Below are positions 1 to 5,321 of a stretch of 5,321 nt of DNA, in pieces (within the stretch, counting starts at the first letter, position 1; each line of letters starts with the position of its first letter). A program made the translations under genes and the position numbers. The stretch is from NCBI GenBank assembly GCA_964650975.1, contig CAZYWA010000546.1, forward strand, positions 1-5,321, read 5' to 3'. This DNA is from CAZYWA01 sp964650975 [NCBI: uncultured bacterium] (GTDB lineage Bacteria > JADJOY01). The notes below the pieces were generated by a model. That model saw only the letters and a list, made by a program, of their open reading frames with translations. It was not told the DNA's origin and made no database searches.

Positions 1-213
1 AGGCGTTCCTGCCGGTTCACCGCCCCCCCCCCGGCCATCCGATCACGCAGTCGAAGACCGAGCGAGGGGCGCCCGCCGTGTGCCGGGAGCCTGACCCCGA
101 TATCGTGCTGCGCCAAGGGCACGCGCTAGCGCCGCTGGTCGGTGTCCTCTCCAGCCCGTAGCTTGCTGGGGTTGCGGGCTTGGACCCTGCTTCGATGTGG
201 AGCCCCGCGATCC
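1..213. other. Upstream region with no convincing gene; contains a C10 homopolymer
   Basis: I see no convincing coding frame here. An open minus-strand frame covers much of it but is rich in Arg, Ser, Pro and Thr in the manner of antisense shadows, and it continues into the antisense of the SPATA20-like gene. A run of ten C residues lies at 23-32. Such a run is prone to slippage in replication and sequencing, so any frame crossing it is unreliable. The start of the downstream gene and its ribosome binding site lie at the right end. I found no clear -35/-10 pair. Confidence 0.5.
199..202 (+). promoter_or_regulatory. Candidate ribosome binding site GGAG for the SPATA20-like gene
   Basis: GGAG ends 11 bases before the GTG at 214. 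The spacing is slightly long but usable. The other in-frame GTG, at 142, has no purine-rich SD-like stretch just upstream, which favours 214 as the start. Confidence 0.4.
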
Positions 214-2631
214 GTGAAAACAATCGCGTTGCCCGAGCCGGTCGAGAAGACTCTCTCGCCACGTTGGGCGATCGCGCTGGTCCTTGCCGTAGCGTGCTAC
301 TCGGCGTCGCCATCGCTCGCGTCCGACGTTGCCGCGTCCCCATCACCGGCCGATCGGGGCGGCGCATCAACCTCGGGGACGTCGTCGTTCGGGGAGCCGC
401 TACCTGGCACCGAGCCATTCCCTGAGTCGCTCGTCTCCGCGCTCGAGAAGGCGTGGGCGGCGCGCCCGGCCAGCTACGTGCCTCACACCCGGCACGTCCG
501 GCCCGATGGGTCACCGAAGTACACCAACCGTCTCTTCCTCGAACGGAGCCCGTATCTCCTCCAGCACGCTCACAACCCGGTCAACTGGTTCCCATGGGGC
601 GACGAGGCGTTCGACCGGGCGCGGGCACTCGGCCGGCCGGTCTTCCTGAGCGTCGGATACTCGACCTGTCACTGGTGCCACGTCATGGAGGAGGAATCCT
701 TCGAGGACCCGGAGATCGCGACCTACCTCAACGAGCACTACGTCGCGATCAAGGTCGACCGCGAGGAGCGGCCCGACGTGGATGCGATCTACATGAGCGC
801 GGTCCAGATGCTGACCGGGAGCGGTGGGTGGCCCATGAACGTGTGGCTCACCCATGACCGAAAGCCCTTCTTCGGCGGCACGTACTTCCCGGCTCGCGAC
901 GGCGACCGAGGCGCGGGGACCGGCTTCCTCACTCTGCTGAGCCGCCTCTCCGACGCTTACCACCGTGAGCCCGATCAGGTCGTCGCGAGCGCCGTCGCCA
1001 TCACGAGTCAGATCCGGGAGAGCCTGGGAGCAGCTCCGGCTGGCGGGGGCCTCCCAACGGCTTCGGTGCTTCATTCCGCCGCCAAGTTCTTCGCTTCCCG
1101 GTTCGACGATACGTGGGGCGGGCTCGCCGGTGCACCCAAGTTCCCAAGCAGCCCACCGGCGCGGTTCCTGTTGCGATACCACCGCCGCACCGGCGACGCG
1201 CGCTCGCTCGCGATGGTGACGCGGACGCTCGAGAAGATGGCGTCGGGGGGGATCCACGACCAGGTGGGTGGCGGCTTCCATCGCTACTCGACGGACTCCC
1301 AGTGGCTGGTTCCGCACTTCGAGAAGATGCTCTACGACAACGCGCTCCTGGCGGTGGCGTATCTCGAGACGTATCAGGCCACGGGTCGCGAGGATTTTGC
1401 CGCCGTAGCGCGCGACATCTTGCACTACGTCGAGCGGGATATGACCTCTCCCGCGGGCGCCTTCTACTCGGCCTCCGATGCCGACAGTCCAGGGCCGAGT
1501 GGCCATCGCGAGGAGGGCTGGTTCTACACCTGGACCCCGGACGAGGTTCGGTCGGTCCTCGACGAGAACGCGGCGCGGGCGGTTCTCGCGACCTACGCAG
1601 TGACCCAGAAGGGGAACTTCGGAGAACGCACGATCTTGAGCACGCCTCGACCGATCGCCGACGTGGCGAAGAGCCTCGGGCTCACACCGGACAGCCTGCA
1701 CGCGACGCTCGAGCAGGCGCGGGGCGAACTCTACGGTGCGCGCGAGCGTCGCCCGCATCCCTTCCGCGACGAGAAGGTTCTGACGGCGTGGAACGGGCTC
1801 ATGATCTCGGCGTTCGCGCGCGCAGCGCTGACGCTTGGGGATGCCGACTACGCCGAGCGGGCGAGTCGCGCGGCCGAATTCGTGCTCGCGAACCTGGTGA
1901 AGGATGGACGGCTCCTGCGCAGCTACGAGGACGGCGTCGCGCACGTGGATGGCGACCTGGATGACTACGCCTTCTTCATCGCAGGTCTCCTCGACGTCTT
2001 TGAAGCCACGAGCGAGACCCGCTGGCTGCGGGCGGCGGTGACCCTCGACCGCGTGCTGGAGCAGCACTACGAGGATGCAGTGAACGGGGGTTTCTTCATG
2101 ACCAGCGAGGACCACGAGGTGCTGCTAGCTCGCGAGAAACCCAGCTCCGATGACGCCGAGCCCTCCGGGAACTCCGTGGAAGCGCTGAACCTCCTGCGCC
2201 TCGCCGATCTCACGACACAAGACACCTACCGCCGGCGAGCGGAGAAAACGTTGCGTGCCTTTCAGCCTCGGCTGGGCCAGGCGCCGGCGGGGCTCTCGGA
2301 GATGCTGCTCGCGGTGGATTCCCAGTTGGACACGCCGAAGGAGGTGGTGCTCGTTGCTCCGCGCTCGCGTGATGACGCGGCGCCACTCCTCGCGGAGCTC
2401 CGCCGTGTCTTCCTGCCGAATCGCGTGGTGGTCGTGGTCGTCGAGGGAGGGCAGCTCGATGACGTCGCCGCGGTCGTGCCGCTCGTCAAGGACAAGACCG
2501 CGCAGGGTGGGAGGGCAACCGCTTACGTATGTGAGCGCCAGGTCTGCGAACTGCCGACCACCGATCCCGCTGCCTTTGCGCGACAGCTTGGGGCGGTGAA
2601 ACCGCTCGCGAGCCCCGGGCCCGCCCCGTGA
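214..2631 (+). CDS. SPATA20/YyaL-family protein (DUF255): thioredoxin-like domain plus alpha/alpha barrel, exported
   Basis: This 805-residue protein belongs to the thioredoxin-domain family of human SPATA20 and Bacillus subtilis YyaL, whose biochemical role is not established. After a variable N-terminus the thioredoxin-like domain runs from about residue 100 to 270. It includes [15 protein letters not shown], a CHWC motif (Cys152 and Cys155) in [16 protein letters not shown], and WPMNVWLT near 206. The rest matches the family's six-hairpin, N-acylglucosamine 2-epimerase-like barrel: [14 protein letters not shown] near 348, [13 protein letters not shown] near 367, [12 protein letters not shown] near 519, DDYAFF near 582, [12 protein letters not shown] near 650, and the terminal C773-x4-C778 segment ending ELPTTDP. 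Length is near the family norm or slightly longer because of the N-terminal extension. Residues 17-36 form an Arg-Trp plus hydrophobic stretch ending PSLASD, so the protein is probably exported. Cleavage after Ala36 by signal peptidase I is possible; Cys28 in LAVAC is an imperfect lipobox. I chose GTG 214 because of GGAG upstream and because it places the signal near the N-terminus; GTG 142 would add 24 residues. The frame is intact throughout. No operon partner is visible. Confidence 0.93.
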   Translation: MKTIALPEPVEKTLSPRWAIALVLAVACYSASPSLASDVAASPSPADRGGASTSGTSSFGEPLPGTEPFPESLVSALEKAWAARPASYVPHTRHVRPDGSPKYTNRLFLERSPYLLQHAHNPVNWFPWGDEAFDRARALGRPVFLSVGYSTCHWCHVMEEESFEDPEIATYLNEHYVAIKVDREERPDVDAIYMSAVQMLTGSGGWPMNVWLTHDRKPFFGGTYFPARDGDRGAGTGFLTLLSRLSDAYHREPDQVVASAVAITSQIRESLGAAPAGGGLPTASVLHSAAKFFASRFDDTWGGLAGAPKFPSSPPARFLLRYHRRTGDARSLAMVTRTLEKMASGGIHDQVGGGFHRYSTDSQWLVPHFEKMLYDNALLAVAYLETYQATGREDFAAVARDILHYVERDMTSPAGAFYSASDADSPGPSGHREEGWFYTWTPDEVRSVLDENAARAVLATYAVTQKGNFGERTILSTPRPIADVAKSLGLTPDSLHATLEQARGELYGARERRPHPFRDEKVLTAWNGLMISAFARAALTLGDADYAERASRAAEFVLANLVKDGRLLRSYEDGVAHVDGDLDDYAFFIAGLLDVFEATSETRWLRAAVTLDRVLEQHYEDAVNGGFFMTSEDHEVLLAREKPSSDDAEPSGNSVEALNLLRLADLTTQDTYRRRAEKTLRAFQPRLGQAPAGLSEMLLAVDSQLDTPKEVVLVAPRSRDDAAPLLAELRRVFLPNRVVVVVVEGGQLDDVAAVVPLVKDKTAQGGRATAYVCERQVCELPTTDPAAFARQLGAVKPLASPGPAP

Positions 2632-2716
2632 TACCTGGCGCTGGCTCCCTTTCCGGGCAGGCTCGACCGTCGAGCTCGTACCGGCCGCGCGAGGACCAGC
2701 CGGTGTTGTCGGTCAT
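2486..2716 (-). pseudogene. Possible start of a truncated minus-strand gene
   Basis: An ATG at 2716-2714 is preceded by GGGAGG at 2729-2724 with 7-base spacing, one of the best SD sequences in the window. The first codons have almost uniform G/C in third position and give MTDNTGWSSRGRYELDGRAC, which looks like real protein. After about 20-28 codons the frame turns into the antisense of the SPATA20-like gene and loses protein character. It is therefore at most a 5' remnant, or a chance SD plus ATG. The ATG overlaps (ATGA) the stop of one frame of the disrupted segment upstream. No family is recognised. Confidence 0.2.
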
Positions 2717-3062
2717 CTGGACACCTCCCGTCGCCCTCCCGCACGCCGACCGGTCGGACGCAGACGCCGAGTGCTCCGGTTTCGACCAGGTGTCGCCGGG
2801 ATCGTAGCGACGAACTGCGCGGCGGTGCGAACCCAGACTTCGAGAGACCGAGCGTCACGCAGGCCGTCCGCCGAGCTCGAGCACCTCGGCGACCAGATCC
2901 GGGTCGTTGCCCGTCAGCATGACCACGAGGCGGTGGAACGGCTCGCGCGGTCGCGAGTACGAGTTGGGTGATCGCGCTCGAGGACGGCGCGGTCGTGGCG
3001 ATCGAGCCCGTCCAGGATCTTCCCAACGGCCGCGACTCTGGCAAATAATGGAGCCGCCCGGA
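2713..3062 (-). pseudogene. Frame-disrupted coding-like segment, unknown family
   Basis: Reading the minus strand from about 3060, three successive frames each look like protein. They contain LFARVAAVGKILDGLDRHD, then PREPFHRLVVMLTGNDP, then SLEVWVRTAAQFVATIP. They join if one C is added in the CCC run at 2966-2968 (minus strand) and one base is removed near 2869-2873. The joined middle would read about 95 residues with low GC in second codon positions and high GC in third positions. The third frame stops at 2713 in an ATGA overlap with the ATG at 2716. The mirror frames on the plus strand have similar base statistics (for example VIALEDGAVVAIEPVQDLP ending at 3048), so the strand is uncertain. 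I prefer minus because of the ATGA junction and the slightly higher third-position GC. I recognise no family. Confidence 0.3.
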
Positions 3063-3091
3063 AGGGTTTCCCGAGCCTCCACGCACAACCG

Positions 3092-3111
3092 GCGGGCGGC
3101 GTGCCGCCCGC
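3092..3111. repeat. 9-bp perfect inverted repeat upstream of the DGPWxG gene
   Basis: GCGGGCGGC (3092-3100) and GCCGCCCGC (3103-3111) are perfect reverse complements separated by GT. As RNA this would fold as an all-GC stem of about 8 bp with a 4-base loop. It ends 8 bases before the AGGGAG ribosome binding site. There is no T tract, so a classical intrinsic terminator is unlikely. A leader hairpin or a protein-binding palindrome are alternatives. Confidence 0.45.
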
Positions 3112-3119
3112 GCTGACAT

Positions 3120-3125
3120 AGGGAG
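3120..3125 (+). promoter_or_regulatory. Ribosome binding site AGGGAG deciding the start at 3134
   Basis: AGGGAG lies 8 bases before the ATG at 3134. The alternative in-frame GTG at 3125 overlaps the SD itself, so the ATG is the likely start. Confidence 0.75.
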
Positions 3126-3133
3126 TGAGAGCG

Positions 3134-3400
3134 ATGAGCGAAGGTCGTTGCCGCTATCTGGACGGACCGTGGGACGGGGTGGTGCAGATCCAGCCCGTCC
3201 CGGCGAAGGGCGAGATCCGCGACGTCGTTGCCACAGAACCTGACGGCCTCCGCTGGCGATACTTCTACGCGGGCGACCTGTCGGACGGCGAGCACCTGTT
3301 CCATTTCAAGCCCGACGACCTGGCGCGCTGGCACACGCTCAGCGCCACCGAGCAGTTGATGGTGCGGGAGCACCTCGGGCAGGCCCGCGCGATCTCCTGA
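3134..3400 (+). CDS. Small DGPWxG-motif protein, unknown function
   Basis: This 88-residue protein starts at an ATG with a well-placed AGGGAG. I do not recognise an established functional family. Visible landmarks are DGPWDG at residues 10-15, IRDVVATEP near 28-36, an aromatic patch RWRYFYAG near 40-47, and GEHLFHFKPDDLARW at 52-66, followed by a probably helical tail (ATEQLMVREHLGQA). It has no signal peptide, membrane segment, Cys or metal-binding cluster. The pattern of short alternating segments followed by a helix suggests a small compact beta-rich cytosolic domain, which is inference. The next gene, 11 bases downstream, is a diverged copy sharing DGPW-G, R-VV-AT and G-H-F-x5-DL-RW with matching spacing. 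That conservation between two diverged copies is the best evidence that this is a genuine gene. The pair is probably one transcript. Confidence 0.75.
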   Translation: MSEGRCRYLDGPWDGVVQIQPVPAKGEIRDVVATEPDGLRWRYFYAGDLSDGEHLFHFKPDDLARWHTLSATEQLMVREHLGQARAIS

Positions 3401-3404
3401 TCCT

Positions 3405-3420
3405 GTCGGTCGTGACCGAC
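3405..3420. repeat. 7-bp inverted repeat spanning the start codon of the second DGPWxG copy
   Basis: GTCGGTC (3405-3411) and GACCGAC (3414-3420) are reverse complements separated by GT. The repeat sits between the two DGPWxG copies and includes the GTG at 3412. In RNA, a stem of about 6 bp with a 4-base loop would cover the start codon. No SD is visible, so translation may depend on ribosomes arriving from the upstream gene. No T tract follows. Confidence 0.35.
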
Positions 3421-3703
3421 CTTCCTCCTCCCGGTCCAAACGAGATCCGCGCGGTCTTTCGCGATGGCCCGTGGACCGGACACGTCGAGAACCTGCACGA
3501 GTCACGCAGCACGGTCCACCGCGTCGTGCACGCCACGGCGCTGCGTGAGTGGTTGTTACTGGGGGCGTCGGATGCCGGACGGCACGGTTTGAGCTGGCTC
3601 TTGTGGATCTCGATCGGTGGAAGCAGCACACCTGCTCACTCAGGCCCTGCTCCGCGGGCACCTGGTATCGGTGGAAGACGATCCATCGCCCGGAGTCGGT
3701 TGA
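3412..3703 (+). pseudogene. Second DGPWxG paralogue, interrupted by two single-base deletions
   Basis: The frame starting at GTG 3412 carries RDGPWTGHVENL and VHRVVHATALREWLLLGASDAGRH, which align with the gene just upstream. It then loses homology. Adding one base near 3585-3587 (CACGG to CACCGG) moves reading to FELALVDLDRW (3588-3620). Adding one base in the GG run near 3619-3621 (TGGAAG to TGGGAAG) moves it to EAAHLLTQALLRGHLVSV and a TGA at 3701-3703. The repaired product would be 97 residues. Its GRHRFELALVDLDRW matches GEHLFHFKPDDLARW of the upstream copy position for position in length, and its tail resembles TEQLMVREHLGQA. So the gene is whole apart from two missing bases within about 35 bases. 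Both could be assembly errors or real decay. Without repair, neither frame stops until 3822 or 4058, deep in the antisense of the next gene. Function unknown. Confidence 0.65.
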
Positions 3704-4439
3704 TCTCGGCGAGTTGTTCGGTGGAGATCCCATCACGACACATGCGGTCCCACGCCTCGGGTCCGTACTCGTCAAACACGGTGACCCACTTGCTACGAAG
3801 AGCGATCAGGCGAAGGACGTAACCCAACCCGCCGCCGAAGTAATCGGCGTCTGGCATGGCCAGTTCGATGAACACGAAGTGCTGCGCTTCATTCCAGAGG
3901 ATCGCGCTGTAGATCGAGGTCAGGGTTCCGCCAAGCCGTTCGAGCTCGTCGAGGCTCACGGGGCGAACACGGGCTCCGGGCTCGAACGTGAGCTTGCGGT
4001 CGGCGTGGGCATACCGCTTGTGTCGGAGATCTCGTATCCGGCCGCTGATTTCGTCTAGCTCTTCCTCGGCGCCTCGGATCGTTGTGAGCCGCTCGCCTAT
4101 TCGAGCACGCACGGCTGGGTCGACGACCGAGCGCATTACCAGGTTCCGGAAATTCCGGAGCGTGAAGCCATCGCTGTCGCCCCACAGCCGATGCGCAATG
4201 ACAATCGTGTATTGATAGAGCATCGCTGTCAGATAGTGGAGCAGAGATCGTGGGCCCTGGTAGAACTCGACGGGGAATGAGTCCATCTGACGGATCATCG
4301 AGAGGTTCGTGGAGAGCGTCACGAGGCTTTGCAGGATCACGGCTTTGGCCTGACGGTACTCGTCTAGGACAGCAGGATCGAGCACATCTTCGGTGATCCG
4401 CTCGTCGCGATCCTGTCGAAGTTCATGGTCGAAGGCCAT
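3636..4439 (-). CDS. HEPN-like protein, AbiU2-type R-x5-H motif
   Basis: This 267-residue, largely helical protein starts at the ATG at 4439, which has AGGAG (4451-4447) 7 bases upstream. A nearby ATG at 4445 is too close to that SD, and an extension to 4529 adds non-protein-like sequence. Residues 138-148 read LRHKRYAHADR, with Arg139 and His145 (codons at 4025-4023 and 4007-4005) forming an R-x4-6-H motif of the kind that makes the active site in HEPN ribonucleases. The preceding helices (YLTAMLYQYTIVIAHRLW near 69-86 and the long helix near 116-138) and the AHxD ending resemble AbiU2-like HEPN proteins, known in abortive-infection and toxin contexts. Assignment rests on this motif and helical layout only, so the fold is inferred. 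It has no signal peptide or membrane segment. It lies 86 bases downstream of the LA2681-like HEPN gene in the same direction, with its own SD. Its last 22 codons, stop included, overlap the opposing DGPWxG copy. Confidence 0.8.
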   Translation of the reverse strand: MAFDHELRQDRDERITEDVLDPAVLDEYRQAKAVILQSLVTLSTNLSMIRQMDSFPVEFYQGPRSLLHYLTAMLYQYTIVIAHRLWGDSDGFTLRNFRNLVMRSVVDPAVRARIGERLTTIRGAEEELDEISGRIRDLRHKRYAHADRKLTFEPGARVRPVSLDELERLGGTLTSIYSAILWNEAQHFVFIELAMPDADYFGGGLGYVLRLIALRSKWVTVFDEYGPEAWDRMCRDGISTEQLAEINRLRAMDRLPPIPGARGAGPE

Positions 4440-4446
4440 CGTCATG

Positions 4447-4451
4447 CTCCT
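4447..4451 (-). promoter_or_regulatory. Ribosome binding site AGGAG for the AbiU2-type HEPN gene
   Basis: AGGAG on the minus strand sits 7 bases before the ATG at 4439-4437 and only 1 base before the in-frame ATG at 4445-4443. This decides the start in favour of 4439. Confidence 0.75.
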
Positions 4452-4525
4452 ATGCGGTGTCGGTCGGACAGGGACTCTGGCGCACCACCGGTGCTGACAG
4501 TGTTCGAGGGTTGGGTAGCCGCTCC

Positions 4526-5321
4526 TCACCCCTGTCGGTCGCGGTCGTCGCGACCGCGGAGCCAGTCATAGTCGCGGACGGGGATCGGCATGACGCGCGT
4601 GAAGCCTTCCGCGATCCGGCTTTCCCGCCGCCGGATGAGTTCCGCGACGTACAGAATCGCGCCCCTGACAAAGGTGAGGGTATCGAGCGCGGCTCTCTCG
4701 AGGTCGTTGAGGCGCTCGTGGCGAACCGTCCCGCACTCTCTAACTAAGCTCGTGGCCGAGCATTTCATGCGCCACGACGAATCGGTGAGTCCCGAACTGC
4801 CGCAGCTCGCGGAATCTCACGAAGGACCCGCTGTCGGCGACATCTCCAGCGAGTTCCATGAGAGCCGTGACAGCGCTGTTCCCGCGGTACATCTCGCACA
4901 GCAATGGTGTTGACTCAGGCTTCGCCCCAGATCGAGCCGCGGTCTTTGTGGAATTCCACACATCGAGGAACGTCACTTCATCTGGCGCGAGACCGATCGC
5001 AAGGTACTCATTCAGGAGCCCTGCTACCTTGTCGAGCAGATCGTAGGCAGCACGTTGTCCGAGGATCAGCTTCGAGATGTTGCAACCGTACACGGCGTAG
5101 TCAGGAGTTCCGTGGTACCGACCAGAGTCCTGAGCGTCACCCTGGCACCCCTCGTAGACGAGCAAACGAGCCAGCAAGAACTCGGACTTGAGGACGTTGA
5201 ACATCGCGAACACGGGGGGCATCCCATTGGGCGCGGAGGCGACCTCCGTCACCGACGCGATTCTGAGATCGTCCCAACGGTTACCGTCTGGCAGGAGTCC
5301 GTACACGATCGGACTCAAGGC
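4526..5321 (-). pseudogene. LA2681-like HEPN protein, 5'-truncated by window edge and frameshifted
   Basis: The frame enters from beyond 5321 and runs to a TAG at 4742-4740; the remainder follows in another frame, starting about 4744 and ending at a TGA at 4528-4526. Numbered from codon 5318, the first part has YHGTPDYAVYGC (68-79), AAYDLLDKVAGLLNEYL (90-106), VTFLDVW (115-121), GNSAVTALMELAGDV (146-160) and RQFGTH (Arg173, His178), an R-x4-H motif. The second frame gives LERAALDTLTFVRGAILYVA then ELIRRRE. This order (LDK-A-LN-Y, F-W, a re-set RN-type R-x4-H, then TL--VR-AI-Y-) is that of LA2681-type HEPN domains, predicted ribonucleases often carrying N-terminal repeats. The usual Asn after the motif Arg is Gln here. 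Removing one base in AGTTAG (about 4742-4748) joins the frames as HELS-RECGTV. The R-x4-H pair lies before the break, but the closing helices do not. A programmed frameshift or sequencing error are alternatives to decay. Confidence 0.8.
4540..4558. repeat. 8-bp GC-rich inverted repeat at the 3' end of the LA2681-like gene
   Basis: CGCGGTCG (4540-4547) and CGACCGCG (4551-4558) are perfect reverse complements with a TCG loop. The repeat lies inside the last codons (the RGRDDRDR stretch) and about 12 bases before the stop of the minus-strand gene. It could slow or protect the transcript end between the two HEPN genes. No T tract follows on the minus strand, so it is not a standard intrinsic terminator, and a repetitive Arg-Asp coding sequence could produce it by chance. 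Confidence 0.35.

Larger units (their letters stand above)
2632..3133. other. 500-base stretch without an intact gene
   Basis: No single frame here reads as a whole protein. Coding-like stretches appear on the minus strand in successive frames (described separately). A 6-bp stem with a 3-base loop at 2661-2675 follows the SPATA20-like gene but lacks a T tract, so I do not call it a terminator. A strong 9-bp inverted repeat lies at 3092-3111, just ahead of the small gene at 3134. An AT-rich patch, CAAATAAT around 3042-3049, stands out from the GC-rich surroundings and could be a -10-like element, but I see no matching -35. Confidence 0.45.

Noticed and set aside
142-213. Upstream GTG start for the SPATA20-like gene
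   Set aside because: No SD precedes it, and it would place 24 extra residues ahead of the signal peptide. GTG 214 has GGAG upstream. It remains a possible alternative.
511-2115. Long minus-strand open frame of 534 codons
   Set aside because: It is wholly antisense to the SPATA20-like gene, whose product matches family motifs end to end. The minus product has no recognisable motif, and long antisense frames are common in high-GC DNA.
2661-2675. 6-bp stem GCTCGA/TCGAGC as a terminator after the SPATA20-like gene
   Set aside because: The stem is short and has no T tract. Such stems are frequent in GC-rich DNA.
3703-3822. Continuation of the 3412 plus-strand frame to 3822
   Set aside because: Past about 3586 this frame loses similarity to the upstream paralogue and becomes antisense to the minus-strand gene.
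3549-4058. 169-codon plus-strand open frame
   Set aside because: Only about 3588-3620 has homology, as the middle piece of the damaged DGPWxG copy. The rest is antisense to the AbiU2-type HEPN gene.
3402-4541. 11-base direct repeat CCTGTCGGTCG at 3402-3412 and 4531-4541
   Set aside because: A window of this size is expected to hold a few shared 11-mers by chance, and no insertion-sequence or attachment-site structure accompanies it.
1-5321. CRISPR array, tRNA/rRNA genes, insertion sequences, MNT-type antitoxin partner
   Set aside because: I found no regularly spaced repeats, no tRNA-like arms or rRNA signatures, no transposase motifs and no nucleotidyltransferase GSxxxGxxxxxSDxD-type motif in any frame.

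Overview
The window is from a high-GC bacterium. Codons strongly prefer G or C in the third position, GTG starts are plausible, and Shine-Dalgarno sequences are visible ahead of several genes. No ribosomal RNA, tRNA, phage hallmark or insertion sequence fixes the lineage. An environmental high-GC phylum (myxobacterial, acidobacterial, gemmatimonad or similar) fits, but this is only inference.

Layout. Positions 1-213 hold no convincing gene. 214-2631 (+) is one large intact gene for a protein of the SPATA20/YyaL (DUF255) family: a thioredoxin-like domain with a CxxC motif followed by an alpha/alpha-barrel domain, here with an N-terminal export signal. 2632-3133 has no intact gene. Its minus strand shows coding-like segments that change frame, ending in an ATGA stop/start overlap with a strong SD, which suggests decayed or frameshifted genes. 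3134-3400 (+) is a small intact gene of unknown function with a DGPWxG motif. Right behind it, 3412-3703 (+), is a diverged second copy that reads as one protein only if two single-base deletions are repaired.

The right third runs on the minus strand. 4526-5321 is the C-terminal part of a LA2681-like HEPN protein, cut by the window edge at its 5' end and split by a frameshift near 4742-4748. Next in the same direction, 3636-4439 is an intact 267-residue protein with an R-x5-H motif that resembles AbiU2-type HEPN proteins. Its 3' end overlaps tail-to-tail with the damaged DGPWxG copy.

The left half looks like a stable housekeeping-type locus. The right half looks like accessory DNA: two adjacent, co-directional HEPN-type genes (a fold common in RNase toxins and phage-defence proteins) next to a small tandem-duplicated orphan family. 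The apparent frameshifts all fall outside the large gene. They are either real decay of accessory genes or indel errors in the assembly, and read-level data would decide.
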